Under the pieces are notes generated by a model. That model worked only from the letters and a program-made list of their open reading frames with translations, was not told where the DNA came from and did no database searches. The position numbers were made by a program, and so were the translations under genes. Below, piece after piece: positions 22,035 to 34,300 of a stretch of 64,000 nt of DNA. Each line of letters starts with the position of its first letter. The first letter of the stretch is position 1. Source of the DNA: Paragonimus westermani (taxonomy: Eukaryota > Platyhelminthes > Trematoda > Plagiorchiida > Troglotrematidae); NCBI GenBank assembly GCA_008508345.1, contig QNGE01000416.1:184347-248346 (forward strand), read 5' to 3'.

Positions 22035-24534
22035 GCTTAACTACTCATAGGCAGTACATAAGCAGTAACAAATAATGATAGCGAGAGAAGCGAAAACTTC
22101 GGTCACCTTACCCCAAACGACTTGTTTGAGTTTCACCTGTTTCCATAACAAATCTTTGCCTCCAGAAAATGTGCCTAACTCTACACATAAAGCAGAACAA
22201 ACAATCCGACAGAACTAAGTTTTCCACCTAGAGGTGCTTCAGTAACGGTTGCCGCTAACGTTACTGGTAATGTCACAAATAAAAATGACTGTTAATTCAT
22301 CTGACTTCAGGTATTCAAATTTGTCTCTATGCTGAACACAAGTAATGTATCATGGAAACACATTAAAAGATGCCATTGTAGTGTAAAAATCTCGGTTACA
22401 AAAATGTCTTCATAGACAAATTCTAAAGCGGAGAGTTTCTCATCCTCCACTACTCTGACTCCAATAAACATTGGTCACTTCACCAAAAAATAACTGTTTT
22501 ACAGGTGAACCCATGTAAGTCCATTTCCTCTTTCAAACAATTTCATCATCCGAATCAACTCATAAGTCACCAATAAACCGAAAATTACATATTCAACACT
22601 GGATTCCTGAAAGTCATGATAACCAAATATTGTACTTGATGGTGAATTTTGCACAGCGTTCCATTTTTTTGTGTCCACCTAAGGGCATTTTACTGCAATG
22701 GGAGATCGTATTTACGATCTTGGTTTTGCTGATTGTATAGATATGGCTTACTGGTCATCATCGGCTTCAGACCGTAAAACGGCCTTCTATACGGTTAAGA
22801 GAACAAAAAGGAACATGTCTCGTGAACTGCCGTGTTAAACGGTTTGGAAATCTGCCTAGATATTCGGACTATGTCGAATGTAGATAAGACGAAGTACGCC
22901 GGATCAGTTTTGGTCACAACAGACACAGTCAACATTGATGCACTGTGTACTAAACAGTTTGAAGCTGAGGCAACCAAAACTCACTCAACCTTATTCGATT
23001 CGCAGTGACAGTAGATATAGGACAAGCTGCCGAACCAGTCAGAAGAAACGTGACATCTAAGACGTGTCTGAGTGCAAACTTACGTCTTCTGATATCATAA
23101 CCAAATCCTAGACAAACGTTCAAATTCCATAACCGAATAACTGACTGTAGTGATGTTTTGTTGTCCGATTTACGAACGGACTAATTCCAGCTCAGAGTTC
23201 CAGTTTGCATTGGCTACTGTCATAATGGCATGGTAATTTGTGATGCTCGCCCTCTAACAGAAGCCCCATGAGCACCTCTTTCCTAGTCTGAGTTCACCAT
23301 GTAGACGAAGCAGTCTGAGCGAATTTCTTAGGAAAAGTACTTCGTAAAACTCATCAATTTCAAGGGAATTGTGCCCAGCTGGATTAGCAAGTTATGAACT
23401 AGTCAAACTATGTGTTATCAGACCATTCACAGTTGACTACTATTGTACTGGTGGCCAAACGGGTAAAAGCTTTCGATCGCAGGTCAGGTCGAACTTCCTT
23501 TGGAACACCTCCACTTTTCCAGGTGAAAACAGCGAAGAGTTTGTTCGTTGAGTGCTGATCTGAGGGCGAGCACCTTTTTACATAAAGAATAGCTGTGTCT
23601 ACCAAAACGTCGACGTATATTTGCAATCTTTCGGTTTCCTTTGGATGTAATTGGCAAACAGCCAAAAGTGCCCAATTATACACAATCCGTTGCCTCAGTA
23701 TGCAGGAAGGGTAAACTTTGTCTACATGTATTTGGTATTTACTTTTATGATACATAGGCAAAACCCTAACCAGATAAGTTTCTCACTTCCGGATCGATGA
23801 GATCATGGACCCAGTTTGCTGTGCTTGGCAAACAATTAATCTCACATATTAGCCGCTTAGTTGTATCAGACAATACACTTTTCTAGGGCGTTTAACTTAG
23901 GCTGGGTGGTCAAATTACGGTGTGATACATCACGACACGTCACGAAAGAATTTCACCAGCCATACTGGGGAAACATGAATCCATGAACAGCTCGTGGCTA
24001 AGTTAGGGTACAGTTCTTGTTCCATCCAAGCAAACCTGTTTCTTTTATGAATATGACCAACAGCTGGAGCAAGTTCATTCATGCGATCCACTTTCTAATT
24101 TGTTTCAACAACTCTGAAAATGAAGGCGAAGATGTAATTGATTGGAAATTACGTAGCTTGTGCACGAACAAATTATGCTGACAACGCAAAGATTAGATGT
24201 TTAAATAGCAGCGAAACTGACCACGCAACAAGCAAGTTAGCACCTACAGGAAAGTTTCGGGGCCATGTTCTGCGAGGATTAACAAGCACCCCTAAATGAA
24301 TCAACTTGTTATGACAAGGTTGTGGGGATACGCCACAGAGGTTATGTTCAGATCACTTGTCCCAGCCGTCTGTCTAATCCACCAGTGAGCTGGCTGATCG
24401 CACTACCCTGTGACATCACATCCCCGATTGTGTTCAAAAATTTTGTCCGTACCACGTTAACGGGCTTGGCCAAATAAGCCAAGCCGGATCATCCACACAG
24501 CACACACAAAACCCAACAATGGACGGTTGTGATG
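22035..24534. other. Region downstream of bsx; no gene recognised
   Basis: The bsx 3' UTR should lie just below 24535 on the minus strand, but no convincing polyadenylation signal was found. An 18-base palindrome is at 22703-22720. Frames such as 23408-23761 (minus) match nothing I know. Confidence 0.5.
22703..22720. repeat. 18-base palindrome
   Basis: AGATCGTA, two bases, TACGATCT: perfect 8-base arms. Confidence 0.8.
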
Positions 24535-25305
24535 TTACGTAATTGGGGTTTTCGGTTGAACATGCCAGCTGTTTAGGTTCGTTGAGTCTCCGCACGAAAC
24601 TGAGCCGTTGCGAAGATAGGGTTGCATCAGGCCTTTCGAAATGAATGGGCTAATTGTCTTTGTCATGTTTGATGGAATTTCTACATCCGCTTGGTCTTCA
24701 CTGACTGATGAATTCAGGAGATAATGTCCTGCCATTCGGAAATTCCACTCCGGTAAGACTTTATCCATAACACTGTCGAGAAATTCAAAGGCCTTTAATT
24801 TCGTATGACCACTTGAACTATTGCAGTTAACAACATCCGTTTTTTGATTGTGAACTTCTTCTGTACAGCTTACGTACGGGTTTGAAAAGGCATGTTCACT
24901 ATTGTAGTGCTTCTTGTTTGTACTAGGTGGGATGCACTGGGCAGTGACTTGTGAACAAACAAAAGAGGCGCCATCATAAGGGTCGGCTGAGCACGAATTA
25001 TTATAGTCGGAATGTGTTAGCGTTGACTGTTTCATTTCCTCAGTTTTTGCATCCAAATGAAACGTCCGTCTGCCTCTCTTCAAACACATATCATTGCTCA
25101 GTGTTGGTGCTTTGTCCAGTTCAAAGTTTGGATCGTCACTATCTGATAGGCTGGAACTGGTCTTACAAACTGTATAATCAACTGAACGCTCATTTGGGTT
25201 GGATGAAGACTCGATGACTTGCGTTCCAGTACCGGATACCGTCACGTAACCGCCGCGTTTCATTTTTTTGTGTTTCATACGACGGTTTTGAAACCACGTT
25301 TTGAC
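24535..25305 (-). CDS. bsx: bsx coding exon 3 (recognition helix and C-terminal tail)
   Basis: The exon follows acceptor CACTAACAG and begins with codons for VKTWFQNRRMKHKKMKR, which is homeodomain residues 45-60: the recognition helix with W48, F49, Q50, N51 and R53, plus a basic extension. The stop is TAA at 24537-24535, giving 256 codons. The tail (residues 323-562) is rich in Ser, Asn and acidic residues, with one more hydrophobic patch around FEFLDSVMDKVLPEW (residues 479-493) that could be a conserved motif. I do not recognise a domain in it. No clear AATAAA was found in the few hundred bases downstream, so the 3' UTR end is not placed. Confidence 0.94.
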   Translation of the reverse strand, partial: VKTWFQNRRMKHKKMKRGGYVTVSGTGTQVIESSSNPNERSVDYTVCKTSSSLSDSDDPNFELDKAPTLSNDMCLKRGRRTFHLDAKTEEMKQSTLTHSDYNNSCSADPYDGASFVCSQVTAQCIPPSTNKKHYNSEHAFSNPYVSCTEEVHNQKTDVVNCNSSSGHTKLKAFEFLDSVMDKVLPEWNFRMAGHYLLNSSVSEDQADVEIPSNMTKTISPFISKGLMQPYLRNGSVSCGDSTNLNSWHVQPKTPIT

Positions 25306-28300
25306 CTGTTAGTGTAGAAAGTCGCACAGTTAATCATACTGGCAGGCTGGCTGGATATATTAACAAGAATTCCACTTTAGAAGGTGAATAAATATTTCTA
25401 CTATTGAATACTGTCAAGTCAAGAAATTCATTATACACATGTAATGTTGTCTCTCGGATCGACTACAGAGAAATAATGGGACTGAAATGTCCGTCAACAA
25501 TCTTTTCGGGTTCAACCTTAACTGTTGATGTGAGTCCTCCAGCAGGATGAATACATACATTTTGTTCCCATGTTGGAGCAACAATACTCTTACATCCTAA
25601 AACGCATAACATCCATTAACTGAAAAGTCCAAATCGCTGCTTAAATTTGATTCCAGTTATCATAGGTTTGTAGGTTTGTACAGAAAAGAGATATCTTTGT
25701 TTGCTCTCTCCTGATTTCACGGTATTCGAGGAATATTTTCGGAATGATCGGAAGACATTTTTAACACAGTCGCCGTAATCGGTTGACGTTGTTTTGATTT
25801 CTACACATTAGAACATTACAGTTTACAACATTTCTACGTCCTCACTTGAAAATCACTCGAAAGCTTTTGCGTAAGAGAAGCTTGAGATTTCTTATTGGTT
25901 TACATATTAGACATTTCGACTGTACATAATAGCGGACTGTTTTTCTCAAAACCACTTCTAATTATCTAATCTTCCTGCAATTTTTGCAAACTTTATCCGA
26001 GCAAAACAGCCTAGCACAGTTGAAAGAACCTGAATTGTGATCAGGTTAGCATCAAAGAATTCTGTTCTACCATTAACACCTCTAGTAAATGGTTACTTTC
26101 CGACTTCCACAAACGTCCTCAGCAAGTTAAACCGGAAGGACCTGTGAAGTACACAGTGTCTAAGAGGACGTCTTCATGAAGTGAATTCATAAAGATTAAT
26201 TAACTAATACTTTGTGTCCTGAGATTCAGTCCACTCCACATTGTGCAAGTACAACTTCGCAGTTAATTTTGCTCCCTGCGAATTAAAACATAGGTTTCAC
26301 TAAAAACTGATAATCCTATTGCACTTTATCTGTCAGCCCATTTTAAGCTGTAATAACCCCTGCGCTAGCTGAAAGAATGGGTGTTCACTTCAACGAATTG
26401 TCACATACCCCATCACTTTAAAGTGTACATTGCTGGCTATTGATCGCACCTATTTTACAATTATAGTGACTGTGCTCATCCATCGAGGCGACCAGGCGAA
26501 AAGACTCACAAGCAAAAGTGGTTGAGCCTTCATTTACGGAAATTTGGCTAGTCTAATGTGAGGTCAATGGCCTAAGGGTTAACATGGTTGTTCCATGAAT
26601 GCGTGGCTAGAGCTTACAGTTCAGTCAACGCAAAGAAATGCACTACTACTGGGCACTGCTAGGATAAAATTTGAGTCAAGCGCTTCCTTCTGAAATAGGC
26701 TGGCTAATAGTTTGAGCTGAATGCAAAATCTGTGATAAGATTTAGTGAAATTGATGTAATGCAAACTTCCGGTTGCATATTAGTAACATCATGGCTTGAC
26801 TGATTCAGTCGGTGCCCATGACAAGCTATCGAGTGAACAGCTGAACGGGAAACCCTGGATTATCGATCATGCACCACAGTTTGTTAACAGATCACAACAA
26901 TAAAGTGAAAAATTCGCTAACCATTCTGTAACCACAGACTGTTGGAGACCAGTGGAACTCGCTGATGCAAGAATAATAGTCAGTGTACGTGCATATATGC
27001 CTACAATCCAGTTACGGTTCATCCTCCCCCAGATTTCAGTCGTTTAATTCTTGTTACCATCCCAATAAATGTGTATGATTAGGTTGCTTTTACTGACTAG
27101 GTGACAAGCTAAAATCCATGTGTTAACAACCGGCAGCACATAAATTCTGACTGTTCTGAATAATCGGCACCTTGAGTAAATTCTGTTGAAAGCGTTACGA
27201 GTGTGACGATAGTACGTTTGGGAAAGAATACCAAGATATATTCACGCCAATATTGAATAGGAAATAAAATAAAGCGAGGTCGTCGGAATACATACATATT
27301 GGTAGCGATCTCCAGTGATGGCCATGAAATTGGTGGCGCGAATTTATTCCATTTGTGTTCAGGTCGACTGGCAGTTTAGTATTCTCAAACGATGGACCTT
27401 TGTAGACAACACCGAACGCTCAAAGCCTGAAGTTTATGAGTAGTATTGTAAGGATTTAGTTTGCTGTGAAGCCTTCCCTGGATGGAGCAGCACACGCTAG
27501 AAAGTTTCCTTCTGACTGAAAATTAGTTAGTGGGAAGAAGAAATTTTTCAATAAGTTTAGGAAATTCCTCATTTAAATTTAACAATGTATGCTTATGGTT
27601 GTCTACAACCAAACAACTATTCATAAGCCGCGGCAGATTCAGCTGGTACATTTCACGTTAAAGCGACATGTGATTTTAATGTTTTGTTGTTTCCCGTTTT
27701 CTCTTTTACTGCATTTTGGTCACTGGCCAAATGTTTGTGCATTTTCCACGATGGATGCCGTACCGTTGTATATGACCTTCAATCGTGTTAACTATAAGTT
27801 GTTTCAAGGTATTAGACCATACGCAGTGATAAAACAGAACCAATTCTTTGAGTGATAGGCCAACGTATGAAGCAAGAATAGACAAGCTCAGGTCTTGTTG
27901 TAACCATTCAGTGTCTTCTTATCGTTCTTCATTCGTTTTCCGTTTGCTACTTGGGCAATAACCACCGTGTTTTAACATAAGACCATCGCCTTTTAGCCAC
28001 TTCTCATCAGACTTAATCAGCATGGATTATCCAACAGGCTTACACTGAGTGATAGAACATGCGCTGGGCTAGCGTTCCTTATCGCATAAGCTGAGTACGC
28101 GTTGGTGCATTAGTGAACACCCATTTATGCCCACACACAGTCTTGTTTGGCCCTACACGGTTAGTGCGAATGTGAGTGCATCTCGTGCACCTTTGTTGGG
28201 TGGGTCAAACTGGGGGATGAACGCATAGTGTATGAAGCAGTCGTCGCCCATTTACTAGCAGTTGGCCAAAAATTAAAGGTGACCGAATATGACGATTACT

Positions 28301-31300
28301 GTTAGAAGCAATGGTAGCGGAGTGATGGTTATCAAGGAAGACTAAATTGATGCATTGCTACAAAAAACTGCACTGTTTATGTCCACTCCTTTGTACAGTA
28401 TCATGGTGATGCCGGGGCACTACGCACATGAGTGCACAAGAAACACTGCTGATGGATAATTTTTTACAACAATCAGTGGATGGGACAGTTCTAGCACGTT
28501 ACCAAAGCCAACCTAGCAGGAATTCAGTGAGTGGTCTTTAGATCCCAACCCGAGGGTAGGTATGGACAAATGGTGGTAAAACAGACCGAATGTCTTAGTC
28601 CGCTTGAGGCAGCCAAACTGGGCGGATCAGCATTCGCGAACAACCAAGTAAAACTGAATCCAGCGAAAATGATCCAGAGATAGCTACAATCATTGAACAG
28701 ACAGATCGCCGGTTATATTTTATTTGGTCACATTCCATTATGCGATTGGTATGACGGTCCATTGCACCAATTTGTGAGCAATGCACCCAATAACTCATCT
28801 CACTCTATATCAACGTCTCGTGTGCTAAACTGTGTCAGGTTTTGGTATTTCTGTCTGACAATACAAACCAAGCAGAACACAGCGAACGGATATTATATGC
28901 AGTCGTCTTTTCACGTCTGTCCAGCTGACCAGGCGCTAGCGTTTCTCTCTCTCTCTCTACGCCCTTGTTTACCGTCACGCGGAACTACCTACAGACGTGC
29001 ACAAACTCGGTCACCCATGACGTGGTCTCTCACGTACAGCTGTTGGAAGAAAACTGAATCAGTGACAGTTGTTTGGGTCTTGATAGATTAATACTCGTGA
29101 ATACAGTAAGCAGAACAGATGAACCTTGAGTCGATTACAGGACGAATAAGGTCGCTTATTCTACAGTGACGAAATCTCATTTGAACCACCTCCACCAATC
29201 GCGGGCGACTGATCACAATATCGCATTTACTGAGAGATAAAACTGCAAAAAACGATCTACGCACTCTGCGAATGAGAGTTCAGCGTGAATACCCAGATCG
29301 ACCAGATATTTTGCAATTCGACGGCACAAAGTTCCTTCTGCCAGTCTGGACAACAAAACCAGATTAGGTGGACTGAAGTACACAACTACCTGCTCAGAAT
29401 GCAGAAGGTCGAGAACATATAGAGATGAGCATCAACTGAGTTTCGTAGCCTTCTGGTATATTCTGGTGCTTAAAACCATGAGGACGATAACAGTGTGTTG
29501 TTAAAAGGAGAAAAGTAAACTCTTTACCCATACCAGTGTTTTTTTTTTCGTCGAAGTACTAAAAGACATCTTTGCGCATGACCGAAATTTCAAACGAAGT
29601 AGTATTCATTACTACTGCCGGACAAATGGTTTTCTAAATTATCGTGCTAGTGTGTCAACACTACGATCAAAAAGTGCCTCAACATCACATGCACTGAATG
29701 ACTGATGGAGCAAAACTGGGCAGTCAGAGTCATGGGAGACCAAAGGATGGTAGTGTAGACCGCTTGAGAAAACACTGGAGATTTTGATGACTAGCATGTA
29801 GGTAGCTTGCGTAGGAGAACAAACTAATTTGACGGTTGTGTGGAAAATGTAAACTTACTCAGCTTGATTAACCAATTTCTAAATTAAATAGGATGCACGT
29901 TTTTAGTTAAACCCACAGCTCCGACAAGTGACAAGTGGGCTTTTGGTTATCAATCAGAACTACGGTACGTCGGTGGTAATTCAAACTAAGGGGGTCGTTG
30001 CTAAGTAGTCGGAATAGCATGCACTAGGTATATGTGGACAACTATTCTGAATGCTCGTTCCCCCGAATATCTGAAAAGACTGCGAAATCTACCAAGAGTA
30101 GTCAACCACGTTGAGAAACCAAAAGCAGTCTTGTTACCTACTCAGAGTCCATAAATTTACCCAAATATCTTACTGACTTTTCTTGCCCAAAATTTTAACA
30201 TGCTTATATGTTTGTCCCGGCCACCCCAGTAGGGTAAACGACTTTCCCCAGAAGGGCGGTAGGGGCAAGTGATCCACCTCAACTTACCGTGATATCCACT
30301 GCTTAAGAAAACCAAACCCTGTAGTGATTTTTTGCAACAGTGACATTAAAGTGTGTGCAAACGTGGCGGACAAAGCGCGAACTGTTACGCGTTCTGATGG
30401 CGAAGTGTAGTCGCAAGACCGGATAGTCCATGATAAAACGAACTCCGGCGAGGCGTACATCGATCATCCCATGTATGGTCCAATAAACTTGGCCCATATC
30501 ACAGAGGACCGACAATAAACATATCACTCGTATAACGCAATTTGAACTGAGAATTGATGTTGAACTGATGATATCAAATCTACATTCAGGCCTAATCGGT
30601 AGCATTCAACTCAGATCCTGAAATAATGATGTTCTGAAACGTGCGATTGCGAACGACGTTCGAATAATACAAAACGGACTTTACCTAATGCATTTTAATT
30701 GCAGGGATTTCTTGAATGGCGAAACGGTGGCTTGTTTGACAGATGCAGATGTGCGTTCGCCCTAAGTTGTCAAATGTGAGACGTTGATCAATCAAGTGTT
30801 TCTTATTATGAGTAACACTGACCCACTCAGTAAATAGACAGCGATATCCCGTATGGTCGGCAAAAACATCGGTACTACTTCCAATCCTGTCCGCCAAAGA
30901 ACTGCTGTAAAATTAATATAAATATATTTATCCCAGGACTAGCATGCTCTAAATGTCTTATGCTGTTATCGTAACACTGGTCGAGGTGTCGGCATTCATC
31001 TTCGATTAACTGTCGCACCCTACCGCGCCAAACCAATCTCAATCATTCTCATTTTGTGTTGGATAAGTCTTTATCTGATGACCCTTATGCTCTTTTGGAC
31101 ATACGTGAGCGTCTTTTTTCGTTTACCGCTCGCACCAATGGTCACAGTCGGAAGGATAGTGTGCTAATCACGGGATTAGTATCTTTTCTTGACTGAAACA
31201 AAGCCCTGCTTACCTTTCGTTCATTGCTTACGTTTTTCACATTTAGCATGCAAACACTTATGTTGATAGCCCCCACACGTGCACAGAAGTTTTCGCAATG

Positions 31301-34300
31301 GATTCTGCTACCTCAAGCTCTTGACGCAGCACTACTGCCCGAAGCTGCTTCGGGCACTCCGTTACGCGCGTACAATCTGTGTTACTCTGGAGACTCTGTG
31401 GCTCAGGCCACTCGCCAAGCCGGTGCTAGAATTACGCTAAGCTCACATGCAGAGAAGGTGCCGCTCAACTGAATATCTGTCAACAGTAATCTTTGCGCTA
31501 TCAGCTTTGAAGTTACGGTTAGGACGTCGAGAGGTGCCCATCACAAATACAGTGTTTGGTTTTGCGACATATGCTCCCATAGAATGCACTCCGGACACAA
31601 GCAGAAACTAATTTCACTATCAATACAATAGCCTTTTTCATACTAAGAAAAGCACGGACACTACAGCTGGCTATCTGGAGGTTCAAGTAAGTTGGCTAGA
31701 TGCTGAATAGCGTGATTCATGTCGCCTGCAATCTGATAGTACTCGTCATAAAAACAACGACGAAAGTCTGCTGCAGACTTGTGCTGGTGACGATTTGTTT
31801 ATGGTTACTAAAATATTTCGGCTTTTTATTCTTCATAACGCAAACTGGCGACCCCAGTTGTAAGTCAATCGTAAACTCGGATTGATCATGTGTCCATCAG
31901 CTATCGGTGGTTTGACTGCTCCTAAGAATGCCAATCAAATTGGAACGTCTGTGAGGATTAGGATCATAAGTTTTTGTGTGCCTGGTTCTTTCTGTGGTTC
32001 AGCAGGCGGATATCCCTTCGTCAGATACAAAGTGACGTATCTAAACTATCGGAGACATGTGTTCTACATCTTCCTGAATGTTATTCCCCCTCTAGTCTAT
32101 TATTCCACCCACGGGACGGCACTAAGGCATATTTGACGTATGTCCGCAACATAATGCTCAAGCACTTCCTCAAATTCTGTTACTATCCTTTTTACTGACA
32201 ACGGTTAGAGTTCTGTGCAGTCACACAAACTTCTCGGCGCTAGCCGGAGTACTTCATCCATCAGTGAGCACAACTTGGTTCGCAAAGCTATTCCCCTGGG
32301 ACTCAAGAAATAACAACGAGAGGAGCGCAAGTCCTGGCACACACAATGAGCTGTCGAGTTAAAACAAACCTCTTCAACCGGAAACTGTCGGAAGCTTTTC
32401 ACCTCACCTGAGCAACTGACTTACGGAAACCGGCTGTGAGCGGGGCAGTTTGCAAAACCAATATTCAGCATATTCGTAACCGGCAACGACAAGTGGGACG
32501 TTGGGCTGAGAATCCTCAAAAAACGGTTTAACCTATCCTCCGAGCAGCTGGCCAAGCTTTTGAGTACACACTGCATTCATTGATCTGTTGACACTTCCCC
32601 GAACTTAGAAAGTGATAACTTGCTTGAGAAGAACCTATTAAAACATCACAAGGTGTCCGGTCCAGACAAAATCCCTCCTGTCCTACTTTAATCAAAGAAC
32701 GGACAACTCTGCTCCGAAAACTCCGGGTTATCTAAGTCGTTCCAAATGAATTGGATTTGGCTCACATTCTCCCCATTTATAAGAGCTTACGTACTTCGGG
32801 TGTGAACCACCAAGAGATTAACCTGATTTCTATATCACTGATGCTGATCGTGGCAACGACCGACCAACATGCTCCAAAGTTGTGTTTTGCCCTGATCACA
32901 ACGGTAGCAACCAAGTCTTCAAACTCCACCAGATGATTAAACTCCAGCCTCCATATAAGAGGTTAATCTTCGTTCTAGAAATCAGAGGAACCTTTGGTTC
33001 ACTCGAAAGAGCTGCACTCTCGCCCCTTCCGTTAAGGAACAGGGTTTCTGGGAATTACATCATCTTGGAAACAGTTTGCCGTCAAAACTCAAACCGGTTT
33101 GGGCCCGAGGCTGACCCATAGAGTGGAAGCCCAATACACCATTGAGTACGGTTGCCTGAGTACAACATCTGACGTGCAACACCCATCTGTTCAATTTCTC
33201 AAGGAGTGGCCTAAAATTGAGGAGATGATACACCGTTCCGAAATCGTTATTCCACCCTAAGTTTTTTAGTAGTTATGTTAATTTACTCATTACAACCCTA
33301 GGATATCTACATTGAACGAAGTTCAATTAACCTAGTGCAGGATCATTAACAAGTCTTAGAACCCAAATGCACAGAAAGGACGACTGGATGATTTAGGACG
33401 CCTTCGTTACCGCATGACACTTAAAAAGTTGAGTCTAACTAACGGTATCACAGGCGTAGATTACAATGTACCTGCGTCTCAGATAGGCTGAGCTGGTTGG
33501 CCAACTCAATCCGTTCTGGTGTAGAGAGATAGTGTTGCGTACCGAATCGATGTTCCAATCCAAGGAGTTGGTTATCACTGAAGACCGTGCGGGCTTTTCT
33601 TCGGCGGCATTGCTTTGAGCCTGAAGTGTCTCTCGAATAAACCGGAATCGAGGCATAGCCAGATACTGTAAGATTTCAGATGAACGAATGGATGATAATA
33701 TTAGTTAGCGTATAGGTATAGAACGGTTATTTCAAATTGTTATTATAACAATTGACAATAATTTGCTAAGTTAAGAGTAAGATGGTCTGTGCACTAATGT
33801 GGCAGGCTCTGAAGGCAAGAGAAATGAATTTTTGATTGTACTAGATTGCACGATTATTCATAGGTAATATGGGTAAAGTGTACAGTTTAACCTAATTAAT
33901 CGACAGTCCACTAACTTTGCAGGTAGTTTTAAAACTGCTGTTTGTGTGAAATGAACTCAGTCGGTCACGAGCTGTCATTCAGCCCAAGAGTTTTCGAAAT
34001 GATTAAGTAAGGTTTTGCAGTGCTCACTTTCGATCTAACAACTTGCTTCGATATCTTGTCACGAAAGCTAATTGTCCACGATCTCATGGGAAAATAGCTT
34101 CAAATCGATGACACAATATTATGGAGCTTTAGACCTGAGCTAGGATATTCCGACGCACTTGAGAGCAGCTTCAATTTAGTTACTCGCAGCTCTTAATCAA
34201 CATTGACGTTCACCGCCACTAAACCCAGAAATTAGTTGTATCCACCATCAAAGCTCAGATGAAGACATCTGAGTGTGTAAAAGGTTTAAGAACAGTGGTG

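Larger units (their letters stand above)
25306..33471 (-). other. bsx intron 2 (8,166 bp), containing transposon relics
   Basis: A phase 0 intron with GTACAT donor and CTAACAG acceptor. It holds a diverged tRNA-derived SINE (26518-26770), a degenerate LINE in antisense orientation to the gene (32345-33130) and a 21-base palindrome (31336-31356). The rest shows nothing I can assign. Short open frames such as 28693-29091 and 31224-31472 are not supported as exons. Confidence 0.85.

Noticed and set aside
28947..28960. CT run as a regulatory element
   Set aside because: A short simple repeat inside an intron with no further support.
33435..33656. 73-codon minus-strand frame over the homeobox exon
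   Set aside because: It is the wrong frame of bsx exon 2; the homeodomain is read in another frame with matching splice phases.
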